A program made the translations under genes and the position numbers. Shown here one piece after another: positions 1 through 9,370 of a stretch of 64,000 nucleotides of DNA (positions are counted from its first letter, which is position 1; the number at the start of each line of letters is the position of its first letter). Source of the DNA: Saezia sanguinis (lineage in GTDB: Bacteria; Pseudomonadota; Gammaproteobacteria; Burkholderiales; Burkholderiaceae_C); NCBI RefSeq assembly GCF_003991585.1, contig NZ_PQSP01000009.1:1-64000 (forward strand), in the 5' to 3' direction. The notes beneath the pieces were generated by a model. It did not search any database. It was not told the origin of the DNA and worked only from the letters and a program-made list of their open reading frames with translations.

Positions 1-162
1 GCACTGAGCAGTGACATCGGCAGGAACGTCGGGGAAGTCAAGATCGGGGTGCAGGGAGAGCTTACCGAGCGCCTGAGCACCTGGGGGCACATCGGGTTGC
101 AGCATGGCAGTGAGAGCTTCAAGCGCTATGAGATCCAGCTCGGCCTGGGATGGCAGTGGTAA
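1..162 (+). CDS. Autotransporter, C-terminal end only (partial)
   Basis: The first frame is open from base 1 to a TAA at 160-162 and gives 53 residues. They alternate polar and hydrophobic residues as in transmembrane beta strands, and the last strand ends in an aromatic residue (LGLGWQW), the signal recognised by the BAM complex in autotransporter barrels. The pattern matches the end of the complete autotransporter downstream (2064-4988). The 5' part lies outside the window, so passenger type and size are unknown. It could be another outer-membrane barrel protein, but the repeated presence of autotransporters here favours this call. Confidence 0.6.
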   Translation, partial: ALSSDIGRNVGEVKIGVQGELTERLSTWGHIGLQHGSESFKRYEIQLGLGWQW

Positions 163-303
163 GGAGGTTGCAGTTCTGTGCAAAGGAAGTGGGAAATATC
201 TCACTACCCTTACAAAGAAAATAGAAGTTTTGAGATCAGGCAACAAACGGACAGCACACGTCTATCTTTTAAATAGATGGATGCGCGTTTGGGAGGAGAC
301 AAA

Positions 304-537
304 ATGAAGCTTGCCAAAGAGCTGCAGAAGTATCTTGATCGAAATGGTTTTATCGTAGATGTACAGGGCCCAGGCCTTAAGGCGCTGGTTATCGATAGAG
401 ACGGGAAAGTCATCAGCACAGGAGCCACAGTGCATACAGCAGTAAGAAAAGTGATTTGGTGCGATACATGTTATTGCCAGGAGCATAAGCCGCGAGGTGT
501 GCGCAAAAAGACCGTACGATTTTTGACAGATGAATAG
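304..537 (+). CDS. Small hypothetical protein with CxxCxC motif
   Basis: This frame encodes 77 residues. The ATG at 304 was chosen because GGGAGGAG lies at 291-298, while the upstream in-frame ATG at 277 has no ribosome site. The N-terminal half looks like a small alpha/beta fold (LQKYLDRNGF, then ALVIDRDGKVISTG). The middle has CDTCYC, a possible metal-binding knuckle, followed by a basic tail (KPRGVRKK). No family was recognised. It sits between an autotransporter end and two further unknown genes on the same strand and is more AT-rich than the core genes, which suggests accessory DNA. Confidence 0.5.
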   Translation: MKLAKELQKYLDRNGFIVDVQGPGLKALVIDRDGKVISTGATVHTAVRKVIWCDTCYCQEHKPRGVRKKTVRFLTDE

Positions 538-599
538 TTTGATCTCACCTTGGGAACCATAGCATCAACATGGCAATGTGCTAAAAGAAAGAGCTGAAT

Positions 600-1073
600 A
601 TGACTGAAAGTGCAGATGAGAAAAGAGCAATTAAAGAACAGGTTACTGATTTGTCACTGGTACAGGGCAGAGAGCTTTCTATCCTTTGGGATTTAAGCCA
701 GGCAAGAAATGAATTGGGCCGTAAGGATTTCAGCCAGGCATTAATGCACTACCAGTCTGCTCTTTCATCGGTATTCAGTTTGGCAAAGTATATTGATAAC
801 AACAAGCTTGAAGCACTGCTTCTTGAGATAAAAAGAGTATTGGAAGAAATCTACGGCAATGGGGCGCACATTATTACGGGCATACCGAAGTCAATGTTTG
901 AAGAGTCTTTTAGGACTGCCAACAAACTTGCAATGAAGAATGGTCTTGATATGCGTACCGATGTGAATGTGCACAACATCAAGATTTTCGAGGACGTGAT
1001 GGAGTTGGTCAGGCGCTTTCCCAGAGATTCAATGCGAAAAAAGAAACAGGCCAGACTCCGAAGGGCCGAGTAG
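600..1073 (+). CDS. Hypothetical helical protein
   Basis: The gene encodes 157 residues, predominantly helical and charged, with a TPR-like stretch in the middle (residues about 30-60, ARNELGRKDFSQALMHYQSA) that resembles a single tetratricopeptide hairpin. The C terminus is strongly basic (RKKKQARLRR), which may indicate nucleic-acid contact or simply a disordered tail. There is no signal peptide or membrane segment. A modest AAAGAGC precedes the ATG. It lies 62 bases after the previous small gene and 55 bases before the next, so the three may be co-transcribed. Function unknown. Confidence 0.55.
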   Translation: MTESADEKRAIKEQVTDLSLVQGRELSILWDLSQARNELGRKDFSQALMHYQSALSSVFSLAKYIDNNKLEALLLEIKRVLEEIYGNGAHIITGIPKSMFEESFRTANKLAMKNGLDMRTDVNVHNIKIFEDVMELVRRFPRDSMRKKKQARLRRAE

Positions 1074-1128
1074 CAACAGAACTTTTGTGATGGGTTTTAT
1101 TCGAAAAGCTCGTTTTGGAGAAAATAAA

Positions 1129-1917
1129 ATGCAGGATTGGTTTTCAAATCGGCTTGTTATCAATGGTGCTCAAGAGCATGTCACTGAAATGAAAAAGCTC
1201 TTTAGTGCCAATTTGCGTCCAATTCACCAAGAAGCGATTCAGAAAAGTAGAAAGCTGTTTGTTGCAGGATGCGCGGGGCTGCTCAAAACCATAAAACCTG
1301 TCGGATTCCAGATATATCCTCAATTGGTGCAGGCAGGAATCGGTGCCAATACACCCCAAAACAAAGCGTTTACAGATTGGCTGATTCTGCTGAAAACAGA
1401 GCCGGATTTAAATACCAGCATATCCAAAGAGATATGCCTTCTCTATGAAGAAAGCGGATTGGATTTTCGCAGCTGGCAGACGCTGAGTCATACCGAGCAA
1501 AACATTGCCAGTACGCTTTTTTCTCAAAAAAGCGGTGACTGGTTTGACCTTCCGTTCACAGAAAAAGAGATAACCGCACAGCAATGCTGGCAGATGCTTG
1601 ATGAAATGCCCATATCGTTTGGATTTGATATGCGCTTCCTCATTCCCACGCAGTTGTTTGCGGAAATAAATGGAACATCTGGAAACCTGTTCGATTATCA
1701 GTCGACTTTTCACTTATACCATGACCTCTATGAAACCAGATGGCCTCATGGCCTGAATGTAAAGATCAGTCAGCAGACTAAAGCAGAGATGGAAATTGAC
1801 TTTGATACTTTATGGAGCCCGCCTGGAGAGCGGGTTATTTCCTCTTTATCAGAAATGTACAGTTGTGACGTCTTGCATACTTTTTCGGGAGGGATTCAAA
1901 AAATAAGGAAATGTTAA
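1129..1917 (+). CDS. Api92-like / DUF1281-type ferredoxin-fold protein (tentative)
   Basis: The protein has 262 residues. The ATG at 1129 is preceded by TTGGAG at 1115-1120 and gives an N terminus MQDWFSNRLVINGA, which resembles the W-x-x-N-R-L-x-I-x-G opening of the DUF1281/Api92-like phage and plasmid proteins. Those proteins have a ferredoxin-like N-terminal domain and unknown function. A frame opening at 1087 adds 14 residues but has no ribosome site. The C terminus ends abruptly (IQKIRKC), so a truncated 3' end cannot be excluded. The family is usually carried on mobile DNA, in line with the AT-rich composition here. The family assignment rests on the N-terminal motif only. Confidence 0.45.
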   Translation: MQDWFSNRLVINGAQEHVTEMKKLFSANLRPIHQEAIQKSRKLFVAGCAGLLKTIKPVGFQIYPQLVQAGIGANTPQNKAFTDWLILLKTEPDLNTSISKEICLLYEESGLDFRSWQTLSHTEQNIASTLFSQKSGDWFDLPFTEKEITAQQCWQMLDEMPISFGFDMRFLIPTQLFAEINGTSGNLFDYQSTFHLYHDLYETRWPHGLNVKISQQTKAEMEIDFDTLWSPPGERVISSLSEMYSCDVLHTFSGGIQKIRKC

Positions 1918-2063
1918 AAATTTCACATATTTCTATTATCTATTTCAAGAAGACAACAGAATTCAGGCTTTACGTTGCACATCGAAACCGTTATCGTTCC
2001 ATGCATAAATGCCACGCATTATGAATTTCTAAAAATGCAAGGTACAAAGGAGTAACTTTACAA

Positions 2064-4988
2064 ATGAAATTAAGGGCAAATCAACCATATTCTCAATCAA
2101 GACAATATAAAAATTTGGGGATTCTAACTTCTGCCATTGCAATTGCATTAACCACTGTCGCAGAGCAGGCGCAGGCGGCACAAGTGGTCGCCAACGGCAC
2201 TTCTGAGACTGCATCGGGGACGTATGATACGGGCACGACCACAGGTACTGCCGGCTATGGTATCTATACGCTCAATAACGGTGTGGTAACCAGTACCGGA
2301 ACGGTTAATATCGTGACTGGCGGAAGCAGTGTACGTGGCGTTTATGTGGGTACTGGCGGGCAAGTTACGCTTGACCATGATACAACCATTACCCAGACAG
2401 GTACTTCCAGCAGAGGGGTTGAAGTTTCCGGAACCACCTCTCTTTTCATTTCGAATGGTGCTTTACACATCAATAGTACCTCGTCAAGTTCTTATGGTGT
2501 TTATGTTTCTCAGGGCAAGGCTGAAATGAACGGCGGTGGCAGTATTACAAGCTATTACTATGGCCTGTATGCTGCAAACGCAGCCAACGTGACAGCAAAA
2601 GACATGACCATTGAAACCATTGGCACCACTGCGGCTGCTTATATTGTCAGTGGTTCATCTGTGGATTTGACCAATGTGGCACTCATCAATACAGGCAGTT
2701 CAAATACGGTTCAGCTATCAGGTGCAGGCAGCAAACTGATTATGAATGGGGGTTCAGTCACGACAAAACTGAATACGACAGCCGGTGCCGCACTGGCTGT
2801 AGAACAGGGTGCGGAGTTTGATCTGACAGGTATTGCGATTAATACAAGCACAGATAGTGGGGAAGGCATTGCAGTATCTACCGGTGCTTTTGGCACCATC
2901 AGAGACTCGTCGATTACCACTTCAGGCGGGTCTGACGTTGTTGGTGATGCCGGTGCCGGAGCGGTTGGCGTGCGTGCCTACAATGGTGGTTCGGCAACTG
3001 TTATCAATACAGATATTATTACGAGCGGTACAGGCAGTGATGGTATTGAGTCACGCGATGCCGGTTCACAAGTCACAATGGTCGGCGGTTCGGTTCAGGT
3101 TGCTGCCGATGGAACCATGGGGGTCAGTGCCCGTACGGGAGGTATTGTCCAGATCGGCAATGGCACCCTGGTCACAACATCAGGTCAGGATTCATATGCG
3201 CTGTACAGCAGCACAGCAGGCTCTTCTATTGTGGCCGACAATACCAGCGTTGTGACAACAGGCAGCAATGCACATGCTGTGGTGGCTGAGAGCGGCGGGC
3301 AAATCCAGCTTAATCAAAGTAATGGGCAGCTAACCAGTACGCAAGGCAATAGCTTATATGCTGAAGGTGGGCAGATTACCGTGGTGCTTGATGGCAGCAC
3401 GGTACAAAATAACGGTATATTGATTGATGCCCGTGCAGACGCTAGCAATCAGGCGGGCACGGTTGACCTGACCGCCAGTAACCTGACGATGGGCGGAGAC
3501 ATTCAGGCAGATGCGACAAGTATTGCCAACCTGAATTTGCGCAGTGCGGCCTGGAGCGGCAAAGCCACAAATGGCACCGCTTTTGATCTGGACGGTGGCA
3601 GTATGTGGAATATGACTGCCAGTTCAGATGTGGCGTCGTTAAATCATGCCGGCGTGATCCGTTATGCCAGCCCTGTCGGCAGAAATTTCAATACATTGAC
3701 CGTGCATAATCAATATACCGGCAACAACGGCACCGTTGTTTTAAATACAGAACTGGGCGCAGACGCTTCGCCAACAGATCGACTGGTGGTTGAAGGCAAT
3801 ACGGCAGGCCAGACCATACTGCAAGTTGTCAACGCAAATGGTGCTGGTGCACTCACCGCAGCAGATGGTATTGAGCTGGTCAGTGTTGCAGGCCAGTCGG
3901 ACGGCTCATTTAGACTGGGCAACCGGGTTGTTGCCGGGGTCTATGAATATTCGCTTTATCAGGGCGGTGTCGGGGCCAATTCAGACAATGGGAATTGGTA
4001 TTTGCGCTCGACCGGGCAGGTCCGCTCAGAAACCGGTGTCTATTTGCGCAACATGGCTGCGGCCAGCACCATGTTTGTTCATACCTTGCATGACCGCTTA
4101 GGGGAACCCCAGTTTACCGATAAGTACCGGGAGGGAGAACAGGCGCCGGCAGTCTGGGTGCGCATATCGGGCAACCAGACTGACAGCAGGGCTGCAAATG
4201 GGCAGATTGATTTGGATACAGACACTTACGTGGTGCATCTGGGCGGCGACCTGGCCCGGTGGAGCAGTAACGGTAATGACCGCATGCATTTTGGTTTGAT
4301 GGGAGCATATGGACGCAGTGATATCAACGCAGATACCAGACAGCTCTATACAAACAGCGGATTTAGTGGGACAGCCAGTGGTAAGGTGGATGGCTATAGC
4401 GTTGGCGCCTACTTCACATGGTATGGCAATGAAAATAAACCAACAGGCCCCTATATTGATCTGTGGGGACAATATAACTGGTTTAACAATGAAGTCAAAG
4501 GCAGCGGACTCGCCAAAGAAAGCTATGACAGCAGCGGCTGGACTGTTTCTGCGGAAGGTGGTTATGCCTTTATCGCCATAGATGGACAAACCCGGCAATG
4601 GATGATTGAACCACAGGTACAAATCGCCTTCAACAGCTACAGCGCAGATGATCACCGGGAGATCAACGGCACTTGGGTGAGCAATGGGGATGAAGACAGT
4701 ATGATTGCCCGCGTGGGTGCCCGTTTTTACAGTCGCGACAAATTGAACGAAAACGCCATCCAACCGTTTGTTGAGGCTAACTGGTGGTACAGCGACCAGC
4801 AGAACTCACTATCGTTCAACGGCGTGGCTCTCAGTGATGATACACCCCAGAACACCTATGAACTGAAGGTCGGCCTGCAAGGAGAGATTGCCGACGGCTG
4901 GCAGGTATGGGGCCATGTCAATGGGCGCTGGGGGAATAACGGTTATAGCAGCTATGGAGGCATGGTTGGTGTGAAATATAACTTCTGA
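2064..4988 (+). CDS. Autotransporter (type V secretion) with pectin-lyase-like passenger
   Basis: This gene encodes 974 residues. A long signal peptide with a charged N region is cut near residue 37 (EQAQA|A). The passenger (about 40-690) is rich in Gly, Ser, Thr and Asn with irregular repeats such as SYGVYVSQGKAEMNGGGSI, as in parallel beta-helix adhesins. The C-terminal 270 residues form the translocator barrel, starting near VYLRNMAAASTMFVHTLHDRLGE and ending in VKYNF. AAGGAG at 2047-2052 precedes the ATG. The protein is presumably displayed on the cell surface; adhesin is the likeliest role, but no catalytic motif or ligand can be read. It follows another autotransporter end at 1-162. Confidence 0.9.
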   Translation: MKLRANQPYSQSRQYKNLGILTSAIAIALTTVAEQAQAAQVVANGTSETASGTYDTGTTTGTAGYGIYTLNNGVVTSTGTVNIVTGGSSVRGVYVGTGGQVTLDHDTTITQTGTSSRGVEVSGTTSLFISNGALHINSTSSSSYGVYVSQGKAEMNGGGSITSYYYGLYAANAANVTAKDMTIETIGTTAAAYIVSGSSVDLTNVALINTGSSNTVQLSGAGSKLIMNGGSVTTKLNTTAGAALAVEQGAEFDLTGIAINTSTDSGEGIAVSTGAFGTIRDSSITTSGGSDVVGDAGAGAVGVRAYNGGSATVINTDIITSGTGSDGIESRDAGSQVTMVGGSVQVAADGTMGVSARTGGIVQIGNGTLVTTSGQDSYALYSSTAGSSIVADNTSVVTTGSNAHAVVAESGGQIQLNQSNGQLTSTQGNSLYAEGGQITVVLDGSTVQNNGILIDARADASNQAGTVDLTASNLTMGGDIQADATSIANLNLRSAAWSGKATNGTAFDLDGGSMWNMTASSDVASLNHAGVIRYASPVGRNFNTLTVHNQYTGNNGTVVLNTELGADASPTDRLVVEGNTAGQTILQVVNANGAGALTAADGIELVSVAGQSDGSFRLGNRVVAGVYEYSLYQGGVGANSDNGNWYLRSTGQVRSETGVYLRNMAAASTMFVHTLHDRLGEPQFTDKYREGEQAPAVWVRISGNQTDSRAANGQIDLDTDTYVVHLGGDLARWSSNGNDRMHFGLMGAYGRSDINADTRQLYTNSGFSGTASGKVDGYSVGAYFTWYGNENKPTGPYIDLWGQYNWFNNEVKGSGLAKESYDSSGWTVSAEGGYAFIAIDGQTRQWMIEPQVQIAFNSYSADDHREINGTWVSNGDEDSMIARVGARFYSRDKLNENAIQPFVEANWWYSDQQNSLSFNGVALSDDTPQNTYELKVGLQGEIADGWQVWGHVNGRWGNNGYSSYGGMVGVKYNF

Positions 4989-5414
4989 TGTTCAATACTT
5001 CTCAAAAGTTAATAAAGTGTTGAGCCCCGGAGGTTAGTCGCTCATGATTAGTCTTTGGTATGGAGGATGTGCCGACAGATTCAAGTAAGGCGCATTCAAG
5101 TGTATTATCTATGTGCGCAGAAGCGGTGATGGTTATTTAGCTGTCATCGCTTTTGCTTTCTAGCTTATCAAGCTCTACTTATTCCGTTGCCTGCGTTTGT
5201 GTTCAGGGCTTAAACCATCTTGTTAGCCATGTGTATGGTATGGCTCATACACATAATCCAGATTCAACAGTTCTGCTTCTAGCAGTTGAGTGGATTGATG
5301 GGAGGTTGGGAAAATGAAAGTTCAATTGCGTTAATATGTTCGTTTCAAGCAAAACAAAAAAACAGAAAGCTAAAGATTAATTATTGAATGTCTTTGCAAC
5401 CAAAGGGAGGACAC
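4989..5414 (+). other. Intergenic stretch, no gene
   Basis: These 426 bases hold no credible reading frame. The only structure seen is an imperfect hairpin near 5120-5155 (AAGCGGTGATGG against TCATCGCTTT, then a T-rich run), which may terminate transcription from the autotransporter. The last 70 bases are AT-rich and probably hold the promoter for the next gene, but no clear -35/-10 pair stood out. Confidence 0.4.
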
Positions 5415-7109
5415 ATGAAAAAAATACTGATATTGATTTGTTGCCTTATTGGATATGCAGCACCTGTTTGGGCTTGCAGTGTTGCAGGCCCTAGTGTTCG
5501 TTATGAAGTTAAAGATGGGCAAGTTTATTATCAGCAAGACTATCAAAGTGAGCCAGTGCTTGTTGAGGGGGCTGATGTTGCAACATTCATCAGTAATAGG
5601 ATGTATTCCAATAATCTCACAGAGTTTGAAAAGAGGTGGAATTTTACGCACTATGCTTCAGATACAAACCATGTATATTACAGGGGGCGTGTATTGGAAG
5701 GCGTTAATTCCGAACAGGCTGTATTGCTAGAAGAGAATTTACTGGATGTATATATTACAGAAGGAATGGAACAGTTTTCAGACTATGACGGCTATTTGAA
5801 GGACAATGAATTAGTTTACTATCGAGGGCGATTGTTAGAAGGCGCTGATGGTGGGAGCTTAGGCTGGATGCCTATGTATCAACGCAACCCTAATTCGTTG
5901 TCTTATGTTCGAGACCAGTATCATATTTACTTTTATGGACAAAAAGTAGCAGGAGATCCGAAAACGGCATTTGCTTTACACCATGGGTATTATCTGGATG
6001 CACAGCATATCTATTTTCGTGGAAAAATACTGGAAGGTGCATCTCCTGATGCATTTGAACAATTAACGGTCCCAGGTGGTCATGGCTGGCCGTCTGTTTT
6101 TATTGTTTCAAATAAGCGGGTCTTTTACAGAGGCGATCAACTGCCATTGGATGCTGACTCTTTTGAAGTACTGGACATATTCTCTGGTCCCGATTATGTT
6201 ACCTGTGGGGGTGGTACTTATGCAGGTAGTTTGCTAAAAGATCGCAATGGGGTCTATATATTACACGCTGACGGCAGGCTAGAGCACCAGTCAGCAATTG
6301 ACGCTGCAACATTCCAATTAATACCAAAAGAGCGGTTCCCGGACAAACGATGGATAGCAATGCAGTGGGCGGTTGACCAGCATCAGATGTATTATTACTG
6401 GAGTTACAAGACCAATAATAGGGAGGGGCGTTCCATGGTTTTGCATATCTTGAGCTTAACCCCTCAAAAGACAAATCAAGAAAAGCTTTTTTTAGATGAA
6501 CGGGTCATTGATACTTATTATAAAGATGGGCAGTCGATATATCGCGACGAGGATATATTTTCTACATGGAAAATCCAGAACATGGGAGAAGAGCTGGGAA
6601 TAGACGTAAAAACCTTTGATACTTATGCGACCTTATTGAGTGCAGTTATTTTTAAAGATAACAATATGTTTTATCTTCGGGCTGCCAGCAAAGGCTCTAC
6701 AGAACTCATAACATTAGCGCCTTCCGATGCAAAATTGGTATGCTTGGAAAAAAGCCACTTGTGTTTACTGAAAGGAAATACGCTCTATTTTGTCTCTGAC
6801 GATGGTAGGGTGAATCAAACACAAGTTAATACTACCAAGTTGCATTGTGTTGAAGGAGGGCGTTTATATAGCGGGCCTTTAACTGCCTATAGCGAGAATG
6901 GAGTATGTTTTGATGATAAACAGTACTATCAGCCAAATGGGCAGAAGCAGGTGTTTTCAAATGGCTCCTATCGTTTAGATAGAAATAATGAGTGGTATAA
7001 CGCACATGATTACTCTTTACAATATGCCGTAACGGAAGATGAGCTTGAAAAGATCAGGCTGCGTTCTTTGGAGAGACTACATATTGAACGTCAGCCGTTT
7101 TTAGACTAA
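5415..7109 (+). CDS. Exported DKNYY-type repeat protein
   Basis: The protein has 564 residues. The ATG at 5415 follows AGGGAGGA and opens a signal peptide (MKKILILICCLIGYAAPVWA, cut before Cys21; a lipoprotein is possible but the lipobox is poor). The mature part is built of recurring units of the form D-x-x-x-V/I-Y-Y/F-R-G-x-x-L-E-G-A/V (for example NHVYYRGRVLEG, QHIYFRGKILEG, ELVYYRGRLLEG), the pattern of the DKNYY family of periplasmic or surface proteins of unknown function. It is a single-gene unit with a strong terminator right behind it at 7165. The AT-rich composition relative to flanking tag suggests acquisition. Confidence 0.65.
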   Translation: MKKILILICCLIGYAAPVWACSVAGPSVRYEVKDGQVYYQQDYQSEPVLVEGADVATFISNRMYSNNLTEFEKRWNFTHYASDTNHVYYRGRVLEGVNSEQAVLLEENLLDVYITEGMEQFSDYDGYLKDNELVYYRGRLLEGADGGSLGWMPMYQRNPNSLSYVRDQYHIYFYGQKVAGDPKTAFALHHGYYLDAQHIYFRGKILEGASPDAFEQLTVPGGHGWPSVFIVSNKRVFYRGDQLPLDADSFEVLDIFSGPDYVTCGGGTYAGSLLKDRNGVYILHADGRLEHQSAIDAATFQLIPKERFPDKRWIAMQWAVDQHQMYYYWSYKTNNREGRSMVLHILSLTPQKTNQEKLFLDERVIDTYYKDGQSIYRDEDIFSTWKIQNMGEELGIDVKTFDTYATLLSAVIFKDNNMFYLRAASKGSTELITLAPSDAKLVCLEKSHLCLLKGNTLYFVSDDGRVNQTQVNTTKLHCVEGGRLYSGPLTAYSENGVCFDDKQYYQPNGQKQVFSNGSYRLDRNNEWYNAHDYSLQYAVTEDELEKIRLRSLERLHIERQPFLD

Positions 7110-7164
7110 GGCATGAATCAAAATGTAACGAATTTGTGAGTAATATAGGCTCACCAGATTAAAG

Positions 7165-7205
7165 AACAGGTTAGATGTATGCATATGCATCTAACCTGTT
7201 TTTTT
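7165..7205 (+). terminator. Rho-independent terminator after the DKNYY-type gene
   Basis: Perfect 13-bp arms (AACAGGTTAGATG at 7165-7177 and its complement at 7188-7200) enclose a 10-base loop and run into seven T residues. It ends the transcript of the gene closing at 7109. Confidence 0.9.
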
Positions 7206-7249
7206 ATAACATGGATCACGCCAACGCCATTCGCCCGGTTTGTATCGGT

Positions 7250-7276
7250 CAGTGGCTTGCAAGGCCACTGTATAAT
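7250..7276 (+). promoter_or_regulatory. Candidate tag promoter with overlapping inverted repeat
   Basis: A perfect TATAAT lies at 7271-7276, 39 bases before the tag start. Directly upstream, at 7250-7270, CAGTGGC and GCCACTG form a 7-bp inverted repeat around TTGCAAG and occupy the -35 position. This could be an operator overlapping the promoter. No known regulator motif was recognised. Confidence 0.4.
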
Positions 7277-7314
7277 TCATTTTCAGCAATTTTTTATTGA
7301 CAGTGAGTTACCTG

Positions 7315-7890
7315 ATGGCAGCGGAAGATTTAATCAATGGGCGATGCGGCTGGTGCGGGACGGACAGCCTGTACATTCAATACCACGATGAAGAATGGGG
7401 CCGGCTTGTCACAGATGACAAGGCACTTTTTGAATTCTTCATGCTGGAAAGCGCCCAGGCCGGTTTGAGCTGGATTACCATTTTGCGCAAACGAGAAGGC
7501 TATCGGAAAGCCTACTATGATTTTGACGTGCACAAAGTGGCGCAAATGACCGAGCAGGATGTGGAACGGCTCATGCAGGACGAGGGCATTGTCAGGAACC
7601 GGCTCAAACTCAAAGCCGCTATCACCAATGCCAGGCTTTTTATAGCCGTCCAGAAAGAATTTGGCAGTTTTTACAATTACACCCTGTCTTTCCTGCCGGG
7701 GCAAAAGCCGATCATCAATCAGCTCAAATCGCTCAAAGACGCACAGGCATCCACGCCTGAGTCAGACGCCATGAGCAGCGACATGAAAAAGCGGGGCTTT
7801 AAATTCTTTGGCTCAACAATCTGTTATGCTTATTTGCAGGCCGCAGGGTTTGTGAATGACCATCTGGTGGGTTGCTTTTGCAGAAAATAA
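7315..7890 (+). CDS. tag: DNA-3-methyladenine glycosylase I
   Basis: Tag removes 3-methyladenine from alkylated DNA as the first step of base-excision repair in the cytoplasm. The 191-residue protein has the family's zinc-snap residues in the expected spacing: Cys11 (RCGWCG) and His24 (YHDEEWG) at the N terminus, and an H-x3-C pair near the end (NDHLVGC). Other family blocks are AQAGLSWITILRKREGYRKAY and VRNRLKLKAAITNA. The ATG at 7315 was preferred to the in-frame TTG at 7297 because it gives the family-length N terminus. It is monocistronic, with its own candidate promoter at 7250-7276. Confidence 0.95.
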   Translation: MAAEDLINGRCGWCGTDSLYIQYHDEEWGRLVTDDKALFEFFMLESAQAGLSWITILRKREGYRKAYYDFDVHKVAQMTEQDVERLMQDEGIVRNRLKLKAAITNARLFIAVQKEFGSFYNYTLSFLPGQKPIINQLKSLKDAQASTPESDAMSSDMKKRGFKFFGSTICYAYLQAAGFVNDHLVGCFCRK

Positions 7891-7968
7891 AACCACTGGT
7901 GTTCATTTAAGAGGAAATAACTTTCTCAGTGCCCTTCATCGTTCAATCTTTTGCAGGTGGCTGGTTTG

Positions 7969-9237
7969 ATGAAGTTACGATCGCTGTTTAAAAAAAGTGA
8001 TACAGAAATACTTCTGCTTAAGCAAAGCACAAAAGCAATCGTTTTTTATGTAAAAAATGGTAAGGGCCTGCTCTATGAAAAATGCGGATCCTACCAAAAT
8101 CATGGTTTATGCTGCCTTTTTTGGGGTGCGGTTCCGCTGATTAAATTTCATGGCGATGAGCACATGTGCCCTACTTGTGAACAACTGGTTTGCGCAGGGT
8201 ATGGGCTGGACAGCACAGAACAAAGCAAGTTACTGCTTGGCCAACTGGGTGAAAAATTAAACGCGCCCTATACCGATATTGAAACCTCATTTAATCACTT
8301 AAAACCCCTGTTGGGGCTTTTGCAAACAGGGTACTACCAGCTCTCAGATGAGGCACTTTTCCCTACGGATGGAAACGGTCGTTTTTTCTGGGCGATCAAT
8401 AACACACCATCGGTAAATCCGGCTACAGCCCCAGCCTGGGATGCTGACAGATACAGCTCGCCTAAACCGCACTATCTGCTGCCAAGCCAGGTGCCTGGGC
8501 GGTTCAATATGCACAGGGTGCAGCACTACCAGCAGCAGGACAGTTGCCGTGCGGTTGCTTATTACCACTGTGGCAGCTACCTGTGTACATTGCTTGACGG
8601 GCACCATAAGGCCACCGCAGCCGCCCTTCAGGCAAAGCCGGTCAATACCCTTGTCATTTCAGGTCCGCAAAGCATCGTCTACCCGCATGACAAACCCAAG
8701 TATTTTCAGTTTTCCCACTTCACCTTAACAGAAAAAGAATGCATCACCAGCTTTAAACGGTTTGCGCAACACAATGATCACAAGCGGATGACAGACGAGG
8801 AAACGCAGACCGTCCTGAACTTTCAGAATGCCGCATTTGACTCCTATCCGTGGAGTGATGACATACTGGCCACATCAGCCCACTATCACGATGCAACGGT
8901 ACTTGCCGCATTGGAGTTTGCAGGAGACTTATCGGAAAAACGCCTGCATGATATTCTGGCGGACAGGGAAACGGTCTACGCTTCTACAGTAGGCTACATC
9001 ACGAATGCCCTTTTTATAACCCAATCCCAGATGGCGGCTCCATTTGCCATGCAGATCTATCAGAGCGGGTTATATAAAGAATCCTGGCAAGATCTGTTTA
9101 CACAGCTCAGCCAGCATCCATCCGCAGAGGTATCCCAGTTTTTCCTGGAATTTCTCATCGATGACAATGGCGAAAGGCCATGGCTCACAAAAATAGCGAA
9201 TGCCTATTTGGATGCACTCCCTGAAACCAGCCATTGA
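7969..9237 (+). CDS. Hypothetical protein with LLDGHHK motif
   Basis: The gene encodes 422 residues from the ATG at 7969 (an in-frame TTG lies six codons upstream). It has no signal peptide. The N-terminal part contains several cysteines, including MCPTCEQLVC, a possible zinc knuckle. The centre contains GSYLCTLLDGHHKATAAALQAK, which recalls the L-x-D-G-H-H-R/K-x-x-A motif of ParB/Srx-fold (ParB-N-like) nucleotide-binding proteins. The C-terminal third is helical, perhaps HEAT-like. Function is unknown. The ParB-fold suggestion is inference from one motif. It follows tag by 78 bases and may be co-transcribed with it. Confidence 0.55.
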   Translation: MKLRSLFKKSDTEILLLKQSTKAIVFYVKNGKGLLYEKCGSYQNHGLCCLFWGAVPLIKFHGDEHMCPTCEQLVCAGYGLDSTEQSKLLLGQLGEKLNAPYTDIETSFNHLKPLLGLLQTGYYQLSDEALFPTDGNGRFFWAINNTPSVNPATAPAWDADRYSSPKPHYLLPSQVPGRFNMHRVQHYQQQDSCRAVAYYHCGSYLCTLLDGHHKATAAALQAKPVNTLVISGPQSIVYPHDKPKYFQFSHFTLTEKECITSFKRFAQHNDHKRMTDEETQTVLNFQNAAFDSYPWSDDILATSAHYHDATVLAALEFAGDLSEKRLHDILADRETVYASTVGYITNALFITQSQMAAPFAMQIYQSGLYKESWQDLFTQLSQHPSAEVSQFFLEFLIDDNGERPWLTKIANAYLDALPETSH

Positions 9238-9342
9238 CTGGTGTGCCTGCCAGACGTAACCTCAAAGGTAACCCCAGAGAGGCAGAGAGGGAATGCCGGC
9301 AGAGTGCTTTCAGAATGTCCGGTTGTTTAACTGCCGCGCAGT

Positions 9343-9370
9343 CATCAGCCATCAGCCATCAGCGATCAGC
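9343..9370. repeat. Heptanucleotide tandem repeat, four units
   Basis: CATCAGC occurs three times in tandem and is followed by a one-mismatch copy, GATCAGC. The TGA stop codon of the minus-strand gene (9366-9368) lies inside the last unit. Confidence 0.8.

Noticed and set aside
4098..4763. 221-codon minus-strand frame inside the first autotransporter
   Set aside because: It lies wholly opposite a well-supported barrel domain, shows no family features and has no ribosome site.
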